DNA of 64,000 nucleotides from Parenemella sanctibonifatiensis (GCF_002250565.1 NZ_NMVJ01000006.1:434001-498000); one strand, 5' to 3'. Numbered from the stretch's first letter, positions 26,425 to 43,609 are shown. A program made the numbers and translations. Notes: a model not told the origin generated them from the sequence alone.

Positions 26425-26778
26425 ATGCCCGGTAATCCCCTCACTCGTTGGCTGGGGCGGCGCGGCGCAGACGAGCCCGCCGCTCCGGCCCCTGCCGAGT
26501 GTGTCCGCGCGCCGCGTACGTCGCGGCGACACGACACCGTCGGCGCCAGCAAGGACCGCTCCCGGGTGGACCTGTCGGGTCAGATCGTCGGCACCAGCAT
26601 CGAACCGGGCCAGTTCGAGGCAGCCTTCGATGACGGCACCGGCCAGCTCACCCTGGTGTGGCTGGCCCCCGATGCCATCCCTGGCATCGAGGTCGGTGCC
26701 AAGGTGCGGGTGCGTGGCTTCCGCTGCGAACTGGATGGCCGCCCGGTCATTCACAACCCGCGCTACGACCTGCTCTGA
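26425..26778 (+). CDS. OB-fold nucleic-acid-binding domain protein
   Basis: A 117-residue protein with a variable N-terminal tail and a single OB-fold from about residue 45 (VDLSGQIVGTSIEP, TLVWLAPDAIPGIEVGAKVRVRGF). It probably binds single-stranded nucleic acid, but no specific role is known. It follows the DUF3710 gene by nine bases and is convergent with the TrkA pair, with 13 bases between stops. DUF3159 and an APC permease, neighbours of this gene in mycobacteria, are missing. Confidence 0.8.
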   Translation: MPGNPLTRWLGRRGADEPAAPAPAECVRAPRTSRRHDTVGASKDRSRVDLSGQIVGTSIEPGQFEAAFDDGTGQLTLVWLAPDAIPGIEVGAKVRVRGFRCELDGRPVIHNPRYDLL

Positions 26779-26791
26779 CCCCGACCGCCGG

Positions 26792-27460
26792 TCAGTCCTC
26801 GTTGCCCGGCGCCAGCATCGCCCGCAGGTCTTCGTGTTGCTGCTCCGACAGCAGGAACACGAGCTCGTCGGCGGGGCCGAATCGGTGCTCGGGATCCGGG
26901 GCGGCGGCGACGCCGTTGCGGATCACCGCCACCAGGACTGCCCCGCGCGGCAACACCAGGTCACCGACCGAGCTGCCGACGATGGGAGAGTCGCCGGGCA
27001 GCGTGAATTCCATCAGGCTGGTCTCGCTGCGCTGGAACGTGAACAGTCGGACCAGGTCGCCAACGGTGACGGCTTCCTCGACCAAGGCACACATCAGCCG
27101 TGGCGTGGAGACCGCCATGTCCACTCCCCAGGCTTCGGTGAACATCCATTCGTTGCGCGGATGGTTGACCCGCGCGATCGTGCGGGGCACGCCGAACTCC
27201 GACCGCGCCAGCAGGGAATGCACCAGGTTGGCCTTGTCATCGCCGGTGGCCGCCACCGCCACGTCGGCTGATTCCAAGTCGGCCTCCTCCAAGCTGGACA
27301 GCTCACAGGCATCGGCCAGCAACCACGTCGCCCCGGGCACGTCCTCAGGTCGAATCGCCTCGGGCTCCTTGTCCACCAACAGCACGTCGTGCCCGCTGAT
27401 GAGCAGTTCCTGGGCGATCGACCGACCGGCTTTGCCCGCTCCGGCAATGACGACCCTCAT
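26792..27460 (-). CDS. potassium uptake TrkA-family protein (second of pair)
   Basis: A 222-residue regulator of Trk/Ktr-type potassium transport with an N-terminal RCK Rossmann domain (VVIAGAGKAGRSIAQELL, then VDKEPEAI) binding NAD(H) or nucleotides, and a C-terminal TrkA_C domain (SPIVGSSVGDLVLPRGAVLVAVIR). It overlaps the first TrkA gene by four bases (ATGA). The pair corresponds to CeoB/CeoC of mycobacteria. No potassium channel subunit gene lies next to them. Confidence 0.88.
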   Translation of the reverse strand: MRVVIAGAGKAGRSIAQELLISGHDVLLVDKEPEAIRPEDVPGATWLLADACELSSLEEADLESADVAVAATGDDKANLVHSLLARSEFGVPRTIARVNHPRNEWMFTEAWGVDMAVSTPRLMCALVEEAVTVGDLVRLFTFQRSETSLMEFTLPGDSPIVGSSVGDLVLPRGAVLVAVIRNGVAAAPDPEHRFGPADELVFLLSEQQHEDLRAMLAPGNED

Positions 27461-28149
27461 GCGCGTCCCTCACTCTGACGTCCCTCGGGACGGTGGCTGG
27501 GCGGATTGCCGAGGATCGTTTCGACCTCGCCGACCCGATCATTTTCGACTGCTGCATACAGCAGGTCGCCGGCCTGGAAGACGGTGCCGGCGTGCGGCAC
27601 CATGCCGGTGCCGGCACGCAGGATGAAGGGCAGTGGCGCCCCGCAGCGTTCCTGCAGTTTGCTGATCCGGGCCCCGATCCAGTCCGGATGGGCGTGCACC
27701 TGGAGCAGCCGGACCTGGCCCGACGGATCCCGCCAGACCGGTTCGGACCCCTCGGGCAACAGGCGCCGCAGCACCTGCCGGGCCGCCCACCGGATGGTCG
27801 CAACGGTGGGGATGCCGAGCCGCTCGTAGACCTCGGCGCGACCTTGGTCATAGATCCGCGCCACCACGTTCTCGACCTGGAACTCCTCGCGCACCACCCG
27901 GGCGGCAAGGATGTTGGAGTTGTCGCCGCTGGAGACCGCTGCGAAGCCATCCGCGTGCTCGATGCCGGCCCGACGCAGCACGTCACGGTCGAAGCCGATG
28001 CCCTCCACCGTCCCGCCCTGGAAGTGGTCCGGCAGCCGGCGGAAGGCGGCCGGGTCCTGGTCGATGACGGCGACGGAATGGCCACGCTTCTCCAGGCCGA
28101 TGGCCAGCATCGATCCGAGCCGGCCACAGCCCATGATGACGATGTGCAC
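27457..28149 (-). CDS. potassium uptake TrkA-family protein (first of pair)
   Basis: A 230-residue TrkA protein with a clear NAD-binding glycine motif (IVIMGCGRLGSMLAIGLE, then VIDQDPAAF) and a C-terminal TrkA_C region (SKLQERCGAPLPFILRAG). The start is set at GTG 28149, where GGAGG lies four bases upstream; ATG 28176 nine codons earlier is an alternative. It is divergent from the RNA methyltransferase gene. Together with the next gene it likely gates a membrane K+ subunit encoded elsewhere. Confidence 0.86.
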   Translation of the reverse strand: MHIVIMGCGRLGSMLAIGLEKRGHSVAVIDQDPAAFRRLPDHFQGGTVEGIGFDRDVLRRAGIEHADGFAAVSSGDNSNILAARVVREEFQVENVVARIYDQGRAEVYERLGIPTVATIRWAARQVLRRLLPEGSEPVWRDPSGQVRLLQVHAHPDWIGARISKLQERCGAPLPFILRAGTGMVPHAGTVFQAGDLLYAAVENDRVGEVETILGNPPSHRPEGRQSEGRA

Positions 28150-28257
28150 GACCCCTCCGGTCCTGTCGATTCCCATGCGTCCAGCCGACGCAGCGGTCCG
28201 GATCGCCCTTGGTGGCAAGTGCCGTGCGGTCACGCTACTCCGGGGCGTGCCACTGAG

Positions 28258-28270
28258 TACAGTGCGCCCC
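28258..28270 (+). promoter_or_regulatory. -10 element of RNA methyltransferase gene (leaderless)
   Basis: TACAGT at 28258-28263 ends seven bases before the ATG at 28271, with no ribosome site between. Confidence 0.5.
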
Positions 28271-29500
28271 ATGTCCACCAGCAGCCCCAGCGACTCGACC
28301 GCGCCCGCCGACACCGCCAGCCCGGCGGCTGCCGTCGGCGATCTGGTCGGTCCGGTTCAAGTCGAGTCGGTCGCCCACGGCGGCCATGCGGTGGCCCGGC
28401 TACCGCAGGGGGAGACGCGCCGGGTGATCTTCGTACGCCACGCGCTACCCGGGGAACTGGTGCGCGTCCGCCTCACCGATGTGTCTCAGGCGAGGTTCTG
28501 GCGTGGCGACGCGGTTGAGGTGCTGGAGCCCTCCGATGACCGCGTGACGCCTCGGTGTCCCATCGCTGGGCCGGGCGGCTGCGGTGGTTGTGACCTGCAG
28601 CATGTCTCCGCCGCTGGCCAGGGGCGTTGGAAGCAGGCAGTGGTGGCAGAGCAGTTGGAGCGACTCGCCGGCATCACGTGGCATGGCCACATGGAGTCGC
28701 CTGAACCGCGATGGGGCTGGCGGCGCCGGATGCGATACTGGGCCACTGAGCCGGCCCAGCCCGGTGGCCCGGGGTTGGGGATGCGCCGGCACCGCTCCCA
28801 CGACGTGGTGCCGCTGCCCACCAGCGGCTGCGCGACTGCTGCTCCCGAGATCGCCGGCACCGACATCGACCTGCCCGGCTGGCCCGACGGGTCCCCGCGC
28901 AGCATCGATCTGGTTCGGGCCGCTTCCGGCACCGAGGTGATGGTCGACGAATCGGATGTCGTGGTCACCGAGGAGGCGCTCGGGCGGCGCTTCGAGGTGG
29001 ATGCCCAAGGTTTCTGGCAGGCCCATCCGGCAGCGGTCGAGGTGCTCAGCGCCGCCGTGCTGGCCGGATTGGAGCCCAACCCGGGGGAGCGGGGCTTCGA
29101 TCTCTACTGCGGGGTCGGTGTCTTTGCCGCAGCCTTGGCCGATGCCGGCGTACAGATGTGGGGTGTCGAGGGCAATCGTGCCGCCGTCGAACACGCCAAG
29201 CGCAATGTCGCCGGCGTACGCTTCACCGCCGGCTCCATGGAGAAGATGCTGGCCCGACTGCCCAAGTCGACTGATCTGGTCGTGCTCGACCCGCCGCGTA
29301 CGGGCGCCGGCAAGAACGTCATCAGCCAGATCGCGTCGCGGCGGCCGCGCCGGATCGCGTATGTCGCCTGCGACCCGGCGGCGCTGGCCCGCGACCTGCG
29401 CCACGCCGAGGCGATGGGCTACGCCCCGACCTCGATCCGCGCCTTCGATCTGTTTCCCCAGACCCACCACATCGAGTGCGTCGCCATTCTGGCGCGGTGA
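28271..29500 (+). CDS. TrmA/RumA-type RNA (uracil-5-)-methyltransferase
   Basis: A 409-residue class I SAM-dependent RNA methyltransferase. A TRAM domain begins near residue 25 (VGPVQVESVAHGGHAVARL). CPIAGPGGCGGCDLQH follows and resembles the RumA iron-sulfur cysteines. The SAM site is FDLYCGVGVFAAALA, then VLDPPRTGAGK, with the catalytic cysteine at 367 in ACDPAALARD. It should make 5-methyluridine in rRNA or tRNA; the target is not determined. The last codons and stop are part of a 24-bp tandem repeat. Confidence 0.88.
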   Translation: MSTSSPSDSTAPADTASPAAAVGDLVGPVQVESVAHGGHAVARLPQGETRRVIFVRHALPGELVRVRLTDVSQARFWRGDAVEVLEPSDDRVTPRCPIAGPGGCGGCDLQHVSAAGQGRWKQAVVAEQLERLAGITWHGHMESPEPRWGWRRRMRYWATEPAQPGGPGLGMRRHRSHDVVPLPTSGCATAAPEIAGTDIDLPGWPDGSPRSIDLVRAASGTEVMVDESDVVVTEEALGRRFEVDAQGFWQAHPAAVEVLSAAVLAGLEPNPGERGFDLYCGVGVFAAALADAGVQMWGVEGNRAAVEHAKRNVAGVRFTAGSMEKMLARLPKSTDLVVLDPPRTGAGKNVISQIASRRPRRIAYVACDPAALARDLRHAEAMGYAPTSIRAFDLFPQTHHIECVAILAR

Positions 29501-29567
29501 ATATTGGCCATTCTGGCGCGGTGAATATTGGCCATTCTGGCGCGGTGAATATTGGCCATTCTGGCGC
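29483..29567. repeat. 24-bp tandem repeat spanning the end of the methyltransferase gene
   Basis: Three exact copies of a 24-bp unit start at 29483, 29507 and 29531, followed by 13 bases of a fourth. Each unit reads GCCATTCTGGCGCGG then TGAATATTG, so every copy contains the TGA that ends the gene in copy 1. The array reaches to about 140 bases before acnA. Confidence 0.95.
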
Positions 29568-29671
29568 CGTAGTGTGCTCGGCTCGACGGCCAAGGAAGGG
29601 GACCCTCACCTGCCGGTGATGTCAGGGCGGTGAGAGACTGCGACCGTCACCGCAGCATCACAACGCTGTGG

Positions 29672-29689
29672 TATCTTGATGTCAAGATA
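29672..29689. promoter_or_regulatory. palindromic operator upstream of acnA
   Basis: TATCTTGATGTCAAGATA is a perfect palindrome of two 8-base arms around TG. Its left half is a plausible -10 hexamer, so a dimeric repressor bound here would block the aconitase promoter. The regulator is not known from the window. Confidence 0.6.
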
Positions 29690-29710
29690 AAAGCAGAGTC
29701 GGGAGTGTCC

Positions 29711-32686
<2,976 letters not shown>

Positions 32687-32701
32687 CCGCCTGACGTACG
32701 C

Positions 32702-32737
32702 CCGACGGGCCGGCAGCTGTGGCTGCCGGCCCGTCGG
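32702..32737 (+). terminator. 15-bp hairpin terminator after acnA
   Basis: CCGACGGGCCGGCAG at 32702-32716 pairs perfectly with 32723-32737 around CTGTGG, 15 bases after the stop; GCGTTGT follows. Confidence 0.85.
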
Positions 32738-32843
32738 CGTTGTCGCGGCAATGCCTGGGGGTTCAACAGCCTCTACTTGAAGGTTGGCCGGCTTGCACCG
32801 GTGGCGTCTGACGGTGACCTGGGAGTCAGCGACCGCCGAATCT

Positions 32844-32922
32844 GCGCGACCACGCGATGCTGTAGTGATGCAGGTCGAATCGGCGAAATCACCTGCACAA
32901 CCACAGCATCCTGAGGTTGCGC
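32844..32922. repeat. 79-bp intergenic palindrome, copy 1
   Basis: Two roughly 35-base arms (GCGCGACCACGCGATGCTG at the left end; the right end closes with CATCCTGAGGTTGCGC) form a long imperfect hairpin. A second copy of equal length and orientation lies at 34953-35031, with about a dozen differences. It fills the acnA-33034 intergenic gap together with the terminator. Confidence 0.85.
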
Positions 32923-33033
32923 AACGCCTGGGGCGCCGCCCGAGCGACCCCCAGGCTGCTCTGTCAATCTGTGGGAAACTAGGTCCATGCGCCACAGTGC
33001 CCACTGGACGTCGTCGGAAACCGGATCGCCCCG

Positions 33034-33360
33034 ATGAAGTACCTCACCCTTTCGGCTGACGACCTTGCTCCGTCCATCATGGACGCCGATGAAGGGCTCG
33101 AACTGGAGGAGCTCGAGATACCGGATCGGCTGCGTGCTCGGATCCTCGAGTGGAACGCCGCGTACCAGCCGATCATCCCGCTCACCGAGGTTGAACGGCA
33201 ACAGGTTGCTGACAGGATCGACGCACTCGATGCCATCGGACTGACGTTGCGAGCGGAGCTTGAGGAAAGCCTCGCCCCTGCGAAGGTGGCCTACTACAGC
33301 GAGGGCAGACTTCGTCACATTTACGGCGCAGGAGGCCAGGGCGGATGGGTGGCTTACTAG
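33034..33360 (+). CDS. hypothetical protein, 108 residues
   Basis: No family was recognised. The protein is acidic, begins MKYLTLSADDLAPSIMDADE and continues mostly helical (LRARILEWNAAYQPIIPLTEVERQQVADRIDAL), ending in an aromatic/Gly tail (HIYGAGGQGGWVAY). There is no ribosome site. A 16-codon frame from ATG 32987 ends at TGA 33035-33037, overlapping its ATG, which could couple translation. It lies between the palindrome copy and a HAD gene, a segment whose origin is unclear. Confidence 0.55.
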   Translation: MKYLTLSADDLAPSIMDADEGLELEELEIPDRLRARILEWNAAYQPIIPLTEVERQQVADRIDALDAIGLTLRAELEESLAPAKVAYYSEGRLRHIYGAGGQGGWVAY

Positions 33361-33498
33361 GTGCAGGTTCGGCTCGAGCCGACTCGACGACGTTCCCTCG
33401 GGAGCGTTTCGGGGTGCTGGCCACCTCTGCCGCGCGGCCCGACTGCCGGGGTGGAGGAACTCAGACGCGTTTCGCACCGGCTCTGGCATGCTGCATCC

Positions 33499-34188
33499 AT
33501 GAAGTATCGAGGGCTGCTGTTGGACTTCTACGGGACCCTGGTGGAAGAGGATGGTCCGGCGATTCGCAGCATCGTCAGCCGGATCGAACGGCACCGGCCC
33601 GAGTGTTCGGGGGCTTCGCTGGCACAGGCTTGGGGGCAGGAGTTCGCCAGGCTTCTCGCGACCTCACACGGTGGCGCGTTTCGCACCCAGCGGGAACTCG
33701 AGATCGAGTCACTGACCATCGTCCTCACCCGCGTCGGCGCCAGCCTCGATCCGGTCGAACTGTCCGCCGATCAGTTCGCATACTGGCAGTCGCCCGCGCT
33801 ACGCCCGGGAGCCGCCGAGTTCCTCGCCTCATGTCCGGTCCCGGTGTGCGTCGTCTCCAACATCGACCGGGCCGACCTGGAGACAGCGATCCGCAACACC
33901 GGATTGCGCTTGCCCCTGAGCGTGACCAGCGAAGATGCCCGCTCCTACAAACCTCGCCCCGAGCTTTTCGAGGCTGGCCTCCGGGCGCTCGAACTTGACC
34001 CACACGAGGTGCTCCATGTGGGGGACTCCCTGGGTTCTGACGTTGCCGGCGCGAACGCCCTCGAGATCGACGTCGCCTGGGTCAACGAACATGGTCGGCC
34101 GGCGCCGGATGGCGCAAAAATCGTCCGTGAGTGCAGCGACCTTCGCGATCTGCTCCCACTCTTGGACGGTGACGCCTCGGGCTCTTGA
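33499..34188 (+). CDS. HAD-family hydrolase
   Basis: A 229-residue phosphatase-type HAD protein. Motif I is LLLDFYGTLVEED, motif II VCVVSNID, motif III lysine in SYKPRPELF, and motif IV HVGDSLGSDVAGA. The alpha-helical cap lies between motifs I and II. The substrate is unknown. The ATG at 33499 has CATGCT six bases upstream and may start a leaderless message; the open frame extends back to 33361, but those residues are not family-like. Confidence 0.85.
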   Translation: MKYRGLLLDFYGTLVEEDGPAIRSIVSRIERHRPECSGASLAQAWGQEFARLLATSHGGAFRTQRELEIESLTIVLTRVGASLDPVELSADQFAYWQSPALRPGAAEFLASCPVPVCVVSNIDRADLETAIRNTGLRLPLSVTSEDARSYKPRPELFEAGLRALELDPHEVLHVGDSLGSDVAGANALEIDVAWVNEHGRPAPDGAKIVRECSDLRDLLPLLDGDASGS

Positions 34189-34236
34189 CCGCCACGACGC
34201 AACCTGTGGTGGGCGGAGATCTGGTTCACTGGCGGG

Positions 34237-34830
34237 ATGGGTTCGAACGCCGTCACATACGTCGCACGACACGGGCAGACCGAGTGGAACCTCGAGAAGC
34301 GGTGGCAAGGCCAGCTTGACTCAGCCCTCACCCCTGCGGGCTGGCGAGCGGCCGAGGATCTTGCCCGGTTCGCCGTCGAACTCCGCATTGATGCGATCTT
34401 TGCCAGCCCGCTTGGCCGGGCCCAGGACACAGCGGCGGTCGTCGCTGACACGCTCGGCATCGAGGTGGCGACGCTGGCCGATCTCGCCGAGATGCACCAT
34501 GGCGCGATGGCCGGCATGACCGCGGGTGAGGCCGACGCTACGTTTCCGGGCCTGCGTGCAAGCAGAGAGCAGGACAAGTACCGCTGGCGGTTCCCCGATG
34601 GCGAGAGCTACGCCGACCTCGACGAACGTGCAGCCCGCGCAGTCGAGGAGATTCGCCACTCAGGCCGGTTGCGTCCATTGGTTGTCTCGCACGAGATGAT
34701 CGGCCGCATGCTGGTCCGGCAGCTGGCCGGCCTACCACCCGAACAGATGCTTGGTCGCCGGCAACCCCACGATCTCGTGTACGCCGTCACCCCGTCGACG
34801 GGCGAGGTCACTGAGCTCTCGATCGGGTGA
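34237..34830 (+). CDS. histidine phosphatase family protein
   Basis: A 197-residue phosphoglycerate-mutase-like phosphatase. The phosphohistidine motif is VARHGQTEWN at residues 9-18, with the second arginine in SPLGRAQDTA, the glutamate in LAEMHHGAMAG and the second histidine in VVSHEMIGRML. It may dephosphorylate small metabolites such as a sugar phosphate or alpha-ribazole phosphate. It follows the HAD gene by 48 bases and precedes the second 79-bp palindrome copy. Confidence 0.88.
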   Translation: MGSNAVTYVARHGQTEWNLEKRWQGQLDSALTPAGWRAAEDLARFAVELRIDAIFASPLGRAQDTAAVVADTLGIEVATLADLAEMHHGAMAGMTAGEADATFPGLRASREQDKYRWRFPDGESYADLDERAARAVEEIRHSGRLRPLVVSHEMIGRMLVRQLAGLPPEQMLGRRQPHDLVYAVTPSTGEVTELSIG

Positions 34831-34952
34831 CCGCTGGCGGTTGCCGCCCGCCGGCGTTCCGCAGGAGCGCTTCGGGGCGCGACAGGGGCCTGAGGTGGGC
34901 GGGCAGCCAGCGGGGTGACCGATCGTGAGCTGCCGCCCCGGCCGCCGCATCT

Positions 34953-35031
34953 GCACAACGACGCGATGCTGTAGATATGCAGGTCGACAGGCCGAAATCA
35001 CCTGCACAACTACAGCATCCTGAGGTTGCGC
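34953..35031. repeat. 79-bp intergenic palindrome, copy 2
   Basis: Same length and orientation as 32844-32922; the right arm from ACCTGCACAAC to GGTTGCGC is nearly identical. The remaining bases of the 349-base gap (34831-35179) hold nothing else recognisable. Confidence 0.85.
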
Positions 35032-35179
35032 GGGTCCTGCGGCGCCGCACCGCGCATCGACCACTTGGCCCCGTTGCCCCGATCCCTGTGCAGATCCGTC
35101 CACTCGATGCCGCCCCATGCCCCACTCCGGGCCCTGAGTCCAATGGAGTCGACGAGAATGCACGCCCCCGGCCCCAGGC

Positions 35180-36613
35180 TCAGCCGGCGGCGGCCTCCGC
35201 TTCCCGGTCCCCCCGGGCGGCTTCGGCGTACTCGGCAGAGAGTCGGCGATAGATCGGGCTGATGAAGGCCAGTGCCGCAGCCAGGATCAGGATCGCCGAG
35301 GCGACCAGAAAGATCAGGGCGATACCGCGGGAGCTGCCGGTGCCGAGCAGCGGCTCCAAGGCAGCGGCGCCGTTGGGCGTACGCGCCCACGGGATGATGA
35401 ACCACTCCGCGATCGGAGCAACCAGGAAGGATGTGATCGGCGCCGCACCCGCCTCGAAGGCGGTGGCGAAGCCAAAGACCCGGCCCTGGCGTTCCAGGGG
35501 CACCACGCGCTGGATGACACTCTGCTCGCCGGCCTCAATCACGGGGATGATGACCATGTACGCCCACATGCCCGCGATGAAGAGCCACGCCCACTCCCGC
35601 AGCACGAAGACGCCTCCGATGACTGCCATCGCGAGCACCGCCATCAACATGGTGCGTAGCGGATTCTTGCCGAGACCGAACTTGCCGATCAGCGCGCCTC
35701 CGACGACGAAGCCGGTGCCGGCCACCGCGAACACGATGCCCCAGACCTCGACGCTGAACATCTCCAGTCCATAGGGATCCAGCAGCGCCATGTAGGCGCC
35801 GCCAATGAAGTTGTTGAAGGTGGAGAAGATGATCAGGCTGAACAGTCCGGAGATCGCCGCAACCGCGCGCCAGGACCCCATCAGGTCGAACGCGCCGTGG
35901 GCATCGCTGGCCGCGGGTTGCAGTTCCTCGGGCATCCGCAGGGTCACCATGTGGCAGAAGATCACGGCGCTCACGGCGATCGCGATGGCCAAGGTCCAAC
36001 CGATGCCGAGCTGGCCCACCGCAAGCCCTGACACGGCCGAGGTCGCGATGAACGCCATCCCTTGCACCATGCCAACGAGGCCGTTGGCATTGGGGCGCTT
36101 GTCCGGATCGATGAGGATCGTGACGGTCGTCGACAGCGCGATGTTGCGCATGTTCTCCACGATCGCGCCGATGAGGATGCAGCCGGCAAACAACCACATC
36201 CACGGGCCGGTCAGCACGCCGAGCTGGCCCGGCGGCGTGATGGCGTACACCACTGCGGCCAGCGCGAACATCACGAGTGTGAAACCGCCGGCGAAGCGCA
36301 TCACGGTCAGCTTGCGATAGCGGTCCACGAAGGTGCCGAAGCTGATCGAGGTGAGGGCCAGCAGCAGCATGTAGCCACCGCCCAGCCAGCCGGTTGCGAT
36401 GACATTTCGGGTCTCGAGATAGACCCAGAACGTCACCGCAAACCACAGGAAGCTGGTGGTGATGTTGGCGGCAGCCGTGTTGGCCAGAATCTGCCCAAAC
36501 GTACGCCAGCGATCCTGCGGTGACCGGACACTGCGGTCGACCGACTCAGGGTTGGTGATCTCCTCGCTTGAGGCGTCGCCCGCCAGGTCGAGGCCAGCTT
36601 CGGGCTCATTCAC
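35180..36613 (-). CDS. MFS transporter
   Basis: A 477-residue membrane protein with about 12 hydrophobic helices in two halves. The first helix begins near residue 50 (ANTAAANITTSFLWFAVTFWVYLE) and the cytoplasmic loop FGTFVDRYRKLTVMR is a degenerate MFS motif A. Similar proteins are annotated as MFS permeases without known substrate. The GTG at 36613 is 10 bases after the stop of the large carboxylase gene, so they may share a message. TAGTCT seven bases before the GTG could also act as a -10, but it overlaps that upstream stop codon. Confidence 0.8.
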   Translation of the reverse strand: MNEPEAGLDLAGDASSEEITNPESVDRSVRSPQDRWRTFGQILANTAAANITTSFLWFAVTFWVYLETRNVIATGWLGGGYMLLLALTSISFGTFVDRYRKLTVMRFAGGFTLVMFALAAVVYAITPPGQLGVLTGPWMWLFAGCILIGAIVENMRNIALSTTVTILIDPDKRPNANGLVGMVQGMAFIATSAVSGLAVGQLGIGWTLAIAIAVSAVIFCHMVTLRMPEELQPAASDAHGAFDLMGSWRAVAAISGLFSLIIFSTFNNFIGGAYMALLDPYGLEMFSVEVWGIVFAVAGTGFVVGGALIGKFGLGKNPLRTMLMAVLAMAVIGGVFVLREWAWLFIAGMWAYMVIIPVIEAGEQSVIQRVVPLERQGRVFGFATAFEAGAAPITSFLVAPIAEWFIIPWARTPNGAAALEPLLGTGSSRGIALIFLVASAILILAAALAFISPIYRRLSAEYAEAARGDREAEAAAG

Positions 36614-36623
36614 GCCGGAGAGA

Positions 36624-42155
<5,532 letters not shown>

Positions 42156-42259
42156 GGTCACAACATCTGACTCTCTCACTCCCAGCCGCCTCCGTGTTGT
42201 CCGAGCGACACAAGGTCACCGCCGCGAGTTTGTGCGATTCCGCAGCACGCCCCACGCAC

Positions 42260-42272
42260 TAGGCTCAGCCGG
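42260..42272 (+). promoter_or_regulatory. -10 element of GT87 gene (leaderless)
   Basis: TAGGCT at 42260-42265, then seven bases to the GTG at 42273; no ribosome site is visible. Confidence 0.5.
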
Positions 42273-43565
42273 GTGATCGTCGGTACACGCTCGTCGCGAT
42301 GGGGGACAGTGCTGGCCTGCCTCGCCTGGCTGGCACTGGTGCTGGCAGCGTACGCACTCCTGTGGGGAAGTTACGACAGTTTCCTGGCGGCGATCGACCA
42401 CACCCCGGTGGCCTGGACCGATTTCCGGGACTACTACTACCCGATGGGTCAGGAACTGCTGACCACAAGGCAGCCGGCGTACGGCTACATCTACCCGGCC
42501 GCGATGGCGGTGTGGCTCGTGCCCTTTGCGCAGCTCCCCGAGACGGTGGCGGCGTGGCTGTGGGGAGCCGGCGTCCTCGGCAGCCTGGCCGCGTTGGTCG
42601 TGGTCGCCGCGCGCTGGTGGCTGCCACGCGGATACGCGGTCGCCGCCACGGTGGTCACCGCCACCAGTTTTCCCGTGCTGCACGCCGTGAAGTGGGGACA
42701 GGTCGGCCCGTTGATCTGTCTGGGCGTGCTGGTCAGCTGGCTGCTGTGGCGCGCCAGTACCTCGTCCGCGGCGGCCCCCAGCCGCGGCTGGTCCTGGCAC
42801 CGGTTCTGGGCCGGCGCGGTGCTCGCCGTACCGGCGGTGATCAAGATCTATCCGGCCCTGTTCGCCTGGCCCTATCTCCTCAGGCGGAGCTGGTCGACCT
42901 TGGCCGGTTGCGTCGCCGGCGCCGCGGTGCTGGGCGTGGTGATCCCCTCGGTTGTGCTCACCCCGGCCGGCTGGGTCGGTTTCGACCTGGCGGTGCTGCG
43001 GCGACTGCGCAACCAGAGCTGGGATCCCGACACCATCGCCCCGGAAGCTGTCGCCAATGCCCAGTCGACGGCTTCGATGCTGACCAGGTGGGCGCCCGGA
43101 CTGCCGGAGATTCTCGTCCAGCTGATCTGCTGGGGAGGTGCAGCGGTGTTGTTGGCGACGGTCTGGCGGGCGTTGCGGCGACCGGTCGCGGTCCGGTTGG
43201 CGATGCCAGTGGTGCTGCTCACCGTGGCGGTCAGCTGGCTCGTGAAGACGTCCTGGCACCACTACTTCCCGGTCCTGGGGCTGGGCGCGATGGCAGTGTG
43301 GGCGTACGCCGGTGAGGTCGGCCGACGCCATGACCTGCCTCGGGCGTGGTGGTTGGTCCGGGTGCTGCCACTGGTGGCGATCGGGATCGGCAGTGTTGCG
43401 GCGATGCTGCTGGTGGGCGGTTGGCACCGGTACGCCGAACTCGGCCTGACCTGGTGGGCGCTGACGCTGACCGGGGTGGCCGCGGTCCTCACCGTGGCCG
43501 TGGATCGACCCACATCGGTCGCCGGCCAGGCCGACGCCGAGGCCAACGAATCGACCACGGTCTGA
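42273..43565 (+). CDS. GT87-family (DUF2029) membrane glycosyltransferase
   Basis: A 430-residue protein with about ten transmembrane helices. The first loop carries FRDYYYPMGQELL and YGYIYPAAMAVW, where GT-C mannosyltransferases place their catalytic acid and substrate contacts (the aspartate of TDFRDYYYP). AVLAVPAVIKIYPALFAWPYLL is a GT87 hallmark. Such enzymes use polyprenyl-phosphate-mannose as donor on the outer face of the membrane; the acceptor is unknown. The ppm synthase at 3230 could provide the donor. A leaderless start is likely. dxs begins 57 bases later with its own -10. Confidence 0.82.
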   Translation: MIVGTRSSRWGTVLACLAWLALVLAAYALLWGSYDSFLAAIDHTPVAWTDFRDYYYPMGQELLTTRQPAYGYIYPAAMAVWLVPFAQLPETVAAWLWGAGVLGSLAALVVVAARWWLPRGYAVAATVVTATSFPVLHAVKWGQVGPLICLGVLVSWLLWRASTSSAAAPSRGWSWHRFWAGAVLAVPAVIKIYPALFAWPYLLRRSWSTLAGCVAGAAVLGVVIPSVVLTPAGWVGFDLAVLRRLRNQSWDPDTIAPEAVANAQSTASMLTRWAPGLPEILVQLICWGGAAVLLATVWRALRRPVAVRLAMPVVLLTVAVSWLVKTSWHHYFPVLGLGAMAVWAYAGEVGRRHDLPRAWWLVRVLPLVAIGIGSVAAMLLVGGWHRYAELGLTWWALTLTGVAAVLTVAVDRPTSVAGQADAEANESTTV

Positions 43566-43609
43566 GCGACCCGCGACCGGGGCATCATTGCGATGGGTCC
43601 GGCTGGCAA

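Noticed and set aside
29483-29567. Regular repeats as a CRISPR array
   Set aside because: The units are directly adjacent with no spacers.
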